A DNA stretch of 63,696 nucleotides from an uncultured Bacilli bacterium. Lineage in GTDB: Bacteria; Bacillota_I; Bacilli_A; RF39; UBA660. Position numbers and translations under genes: made by a program. The notes beneath the pieces were generated by a model. That model did no database searches. It was not told the origin of the DNA and saw only the letters and a program-made list of their open reading frames with translations. The stretch covers positions 1 through 63,696 of the forward strand of contig CANRAF010000005.1 in assembly GCA_947628535.1 (NCBI GenBank), read 5' to 3'. Positions 60,910 to 63,696 of this stretch are shown in pieces; position 1 is the stretch's first letter, and each line of letters begins with the position of its first letter.

Positions 60910-61105
60910 AATATTAAAAAAACTCCTTAAAAAGGAGCGTATTTACGCGGTACCATCCTACCTTATAACTCATATTTTTAACGGAATTATCCGGAAACTA
61001 TTTCTAGATCAGCTTAAAGGTAGTAATAAATAATAATTATGTTAATTTTCACCAACCATTAACTCTCTTAAATAATTTAATTATTTATCGTGTCCTCGTC
61101 ATTGC
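60910..61105 (-). promoter_or_regulatory. T-box leader (threonine)
   Basis: Minus strand GGTTGGTG stem-I motif, T-box AGGATGGTACCGCG (60946-60959), terminator CTCCTTTTTAAGGAGTTTTTTT; ACU/ACC candidate specifier in ATTACTACCTTTAAG. Confidence 0.93.
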
Positions 61106-61156
61106 TTTTCATTTTAATTTTATGCTATTTTCATGAGAAAGTCAAATATTTTACAT

Positions 61157-61636
61157 TTATTTTTTTATAATTTCTAATAACTTTTCTGCTATCATTTTAA
61201 TGACATCTTCTTTGTTTTCTTTTCTTGAGGGTTTTGATACTTCAAGATTATACTCATAAAATCTATCATCGTCTTTACTATAAATACTAAAGTAAACTAT
61301 ATTATCACTTCCATATAAATTATGTTTATCTACTCTATTAAGTTTTCCTGTTATACCAATACCATAATTTGAATTTGTAAACCCAGCTATATTTTTACTC
61401 ATTTCATTAGCAGTTTCTATACTATAAACACTATACTTATCAATTACTTCTTTAGAAACACCCATTTTTATTTTATATTCATTTGAATATGTAACTGCAC
61501 TATATTTTAAAACTTCACTAGAGCCTTCTATATTAGTAATTGCATTAGCTAAACCACCACCTGTACATGATTCCATTGTAGATAAAGTTTTTTCTTCCCT
61601 TGTTAATATTTCAATTATTTCTCTTAACTTTTCCAT
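61157..61636 (-). CDS. CinA C-terminal domain (nicotinamide-nucleotide amidase-like) protein
   Basis: TLSTMESCTGGGLANAITNIEGSSEVLKYSAVTYSNEYKIKMGV, GITGKLNR. Confidence 0.9.
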   Translation of the reverse strand: MEKLREIIEILTREEKTLSTMESCTGGGLANAITNIEGSSEVLKYSAVTYSNEYKIKMGVSKEVIDKYSVYSIETANEMSKNIAGFTNSNYGIGITGKLNRVDKHNLYGSDNIVYFSIYSKDDDRFYEYNLEVSKPSRKENKEDVIKMIAEKLLEIIKK

Positions 61637-61782
61637 AATTATCTCCTTACTTATTAAAACTACTATTAGTATAACATAATTTTTTTTATATTTTTATGTA
61701 TATAATAAGAAAAAATGTATATTATAATAATGTCATAAGGAATTTATGACATTTAAAATCTCAGATTCGTTCTGAGATTTTT

Positions 61783-62265
61783 TTATTTTAATAAAACTTC
61801 GTATTCTTTAGTTAAATCTTCTAAACTTAACTTACAGTTAGCAGGTGATGTCGAAGGGAGATATATTCCTTCTATTTTAGTTTTTGATTTAACGTTTTTA
61901 TTATATAGATTATAAGCAGTACGTCCTGTTGTAAACACTTTTTTTATATTAGTATTTTTAATTAATTTATTTATATTATTGAATTTTGGATTTTTAATAC
62001 TACTATCACTTGCACCATTAATATTACATGAGGATAAAACGTCCCAGAGAGCTATTTTATGTTTCTCTAAAAAAAGTTTTTTATCATTTAATGAAATAGG
62101 AAGCTTTTCATTATATAACTTTGCTAAAACTTTCCAAAATCTATTTTGGGGATGAGCATAATAAAAACCTATTTCTCTTGATTTAGGAGATGGAATGCTT
62201 CCTAAAATAAGTATTTCAGATGTTTCTTTATAAAATGGCTCTAACTCGTGATAAACTTTTTTCAT
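61783..62265 (-). CDS. Uracil-DNA-glycosylase superfamily / DNA-deoxyinosine glycosylase-like
   Basis: ILILGSIPSPKSREIGFYYAHPQNRFWKVLAKLY, ALWDVLSSCNINGASDSSI, LPSTSPANCKL. Confidence 0.88.
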   Translation of the reverse strand: MKKVYHELEPFYKETSEILILGSIPSPKSREIGFYYAHPQNRFWKVLAKLYNEKLPISLNDKKLFLEKHKIALWDVLSSCNINGASDSSIKNPKFNNINKLIKNTNIKKVFTTGRTAYNLYNKNVKSKTKIEGIYLPSTSPANCKLSLEDLTKEYEVLLK

Positions 62266-62654
62266 TTGCTATATTTATACTCCCATAAACTAAGTTTCCC
62301 ATTAATATAAATGGGATTTACCTCTTCTATATTTTCAAGTTTAAATCCAAAACCATTCCAATTTTTATCTTCTATTATATGAGAATATATTAAACTGTTC
62401 TCTTTTGATAGTTTATTTCTAAATTCATCATCAACTTTTACACAATCTGTTATATTTGCTTTAGCAATAATACATCCACTTGGATATTCTAAATTAAGAT
62501 GTTTAAATTTTTCTAAAGCTTCTTTATCTATTTCCTTACCAGCATGAATCAAAATATCTCCGCGGTAATTTGTTTTCCAGGTTCTAAATTCATATTTTTT
62601 ATAACCTTCTTTAATCAAAGTTGCCCATGGTTGTTTAAGTGTTATTACTTTCAT
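62262..62654 (-). CDS. ASCH domain protein
   Basis: ITLKQPWATLIKEGYKKYEFRTWKTNYRGDILIHAGKEID. Confidence 0.88.
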   Translation of the reverse strand: MKVITLKQPWATLIKEGYKKYEFRTWKTNYRGDILIHAGKEIDKEALEKFKHLNLEYPSGCIIAKANITDCVKVDDEFRNKLSKENSLIYSHIIEDKNWNGFGFKLENIEEVNPIYINGKLSLWEYKYSK

Positions 62655-62663
62655 ATTTCCATC

Positions 62664-63122
62664 CTATACTAATGCGTTATATTCTTCATCTGTTACTTGC
62701 TCTAGCCATTCATTAGATGTTTCTTCTCCTGGTACTTCAACAGCGATATGACTAAACCAAGAATCTCTTTTTGCACCATGCCAATGTTTTACATTAGCAG
62801 GTATAAAAATGACATCTCCTGGATTTAGACTTATTGCATCTTTTCCCCATTCTTGATACCAACCACTACCTGCTATGCAAATTAAAATTTGTCCACCATC
62901 TTTACTTGCATGATGAATATGCCAATTATTTCTACAAGAGGGCTCAAATGTTACATTAGCCATAAATACTTTGCATTTATTATTATCAGTTAAAGGATTT
63001 AAATAACTATTACCTGTAAAATACTTTTTATAAGCATCATTAGGTTCTCCTAAACCAAATAAATTTTTATTATTAAATTCCTCTTTAGTCATTTGTATCA
63101 TTACCTCCATAAACTTCTTCAA
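62664..63122 (-). CDS. Cupin domain protein
   Basis: NNWHIHHASKDGGQILICIAGSGWYQEWGKDAISLNPGDVIFIPANVKHWHGA. Confidence 0.9.
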   Translation of the reverse strand: MKKFMEVMIQMTKEEFNNKNLFGLGEPNDAYKKYFTGNSYLNPLTDNNKCKVFMANVTFEPSCRNNWHIHHASKDGGQILICIAGSGWYQEWGKDAISLNPGDVIFIPANVKHWHGAKRDSWFSHIAVEVPGEETSNEWLEQVTDEEYNALV

Positions 63123-63417
63123 TTAAAGGAAAGGTACTCCAAGCCTTTGGCCACCCTGAGTAAAATGCTAGTTGAGTTATTGTTTCAATAACTTCTTCTT
63201 TTTTTAATCCGTGTTCTTTCCCAATTGCAAGATGTGATTTTAACTGTGGAAATGCTCCCATCGCAAATAATGCTGATATTGTTATTAAACTTCTATCTCT
63301 AGCAGATAATTTATCTTCTCTTGACCAAACTTCTCCAAATAAAATGTCATCATTTAATTCTGCAAATTTTGGCGCAATGTTACCTAAATTATCACGACCT
63401 GCTGTTTGTTTCTTCAT
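63085..63417 (-). CDS. Carboxymuconolactone decarboxylase (AhpD-like) family protein
   Basis: FGEVWSREDKLSARDRSLITISALFAMGAFPQLKSHLAIGKEHGLKKEEVIETITQLAFYSGWPKAW. Confidence 0.92.
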   Translation of the reverse strand: MKKQTAGRDNLGNIAPKFAELNDDILFGEVWSREDKLSARDRSLITISALFAMGAFPQLKSHLAIGKEHGLKKEEVIETITQLAFYSGWPKAWSTFPLIEEVYGGNDTND

Positions 63418-63696
63418 TATTTTTCCTCCTTATCTAAAGTTTTAAACTTATCTACTTTCATACTTAAATGATACTTATTTCTTAAATTAGCAATTTCTTT
63501 CATCATTTCTGATTTATGATGAATATCTAATGCTTCTTCATTTTTCCATCTATCAATTAGCAATACTGTTTCTTTATCATCGAAGGGTAAGAAATATTCA
63601 TATTTTAGATTACCTTCTTCCTTTCTTACTCTATCTACAATGCCACTAGATATCATTTCTTCAGCAAATTTCTTGGCATTACCCTTTTCACCTTTC
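63417..63696 (-). CDS. Quinol/antibiotic-biosynthesis monooxygenase (ABM)-like protein, 5' end outside the window
   Basis: KGEKGNAKKFAEEMISSGIVDRVRKEEGNLKYEYFLPFDDKETVLLIDRWKNEEALDIHHKSE; frame stays open to the window edge. Confidence 0.85.
   Translation of the reverse strand, partial: KGEKGNAKKFAEEMISSGIVDRVRKEEGNLKYEYFLPFDDKETVLLIDRWKNEEALDIHHKSEMMKEIANLRNKYHLSMKVDKFKTLDKEEK

Noticed and set aside
1-63696. CRISPR array or prophage
   Set aside because: No regularly spaced short repeats and no phage structural, terminase or lysis genes were recognised.
62664-63696. Cupin / carboxymuconolactone decarboxylase / ABM cluster as a new pathway
   Set aside because: A common small oxidoreductase-type cluster; nothing unusual visible and it is cut by the window edge.

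Overview
AT-rich (roughly 27-30% GC by eye) chromosomal window from an endospore-forming, low-GC Firmicute/Bacilli-like bacterium. The spore former assignment rests on sigE and spoIIGA homologues, a CotD-like coat protein and a BclA-like collagen repeat protein. Most genes lie on the minus strand: tRNA-Gly, rmuC, holA, sigE-spoIIGA, murD, tmk-dfr-thyA, an RlmD-type methyltransferase, rplU-prp-rpmA, LCP/PAP2, rpsO-pnp, a MurT/GatD-like operon, trmB, trmL, and thrS with a T-box. The most notable observations are: (1) Three long G homopolymers (9, 10 and 11 G), each at a gene control point. Two sit at the same codon near the 5' end of two paralogous LamG plus FGE/C-type-lectin-like surface proteins, one in frame (G9) and one out of frame (G10). 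The third is the spacer of a TTGACA-N19-TATTAT promoter of a zinc-ribbon membrane protein. Together they suggest contingency-locus phase variation. (2) The 3' ends of the two paralogues are GC-rich, rare-codon segments in C-type-lectin-like tails, resembling variable regions of diversity-generating retroelements; no reverse transcriptase is in the window. (3) A ~6.6 kb element with a large serine recombinase is inserted exactly in the LSGG..QRVA region of an SsuB/TauB-like ABC ATPase. It is flanked by the 12-bp direct repeat CAAAGAGTTGCT; excision would restore a 250-aa ATPase in frame. It carries an MMPL-type exporter and a TetR regulator. (4) A MurT partner operon has a GatD-like protein lacking both catalytic Cys and His, linked to an amino-acid racemase, an acyl-CoA synthetase-like protein, an E2-like acyltransferase with the catalytic His replaced, and a nucleoside deoxyribosyltransferase-like protein. 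All function calls are from reading motifs by eye; no searches were run.
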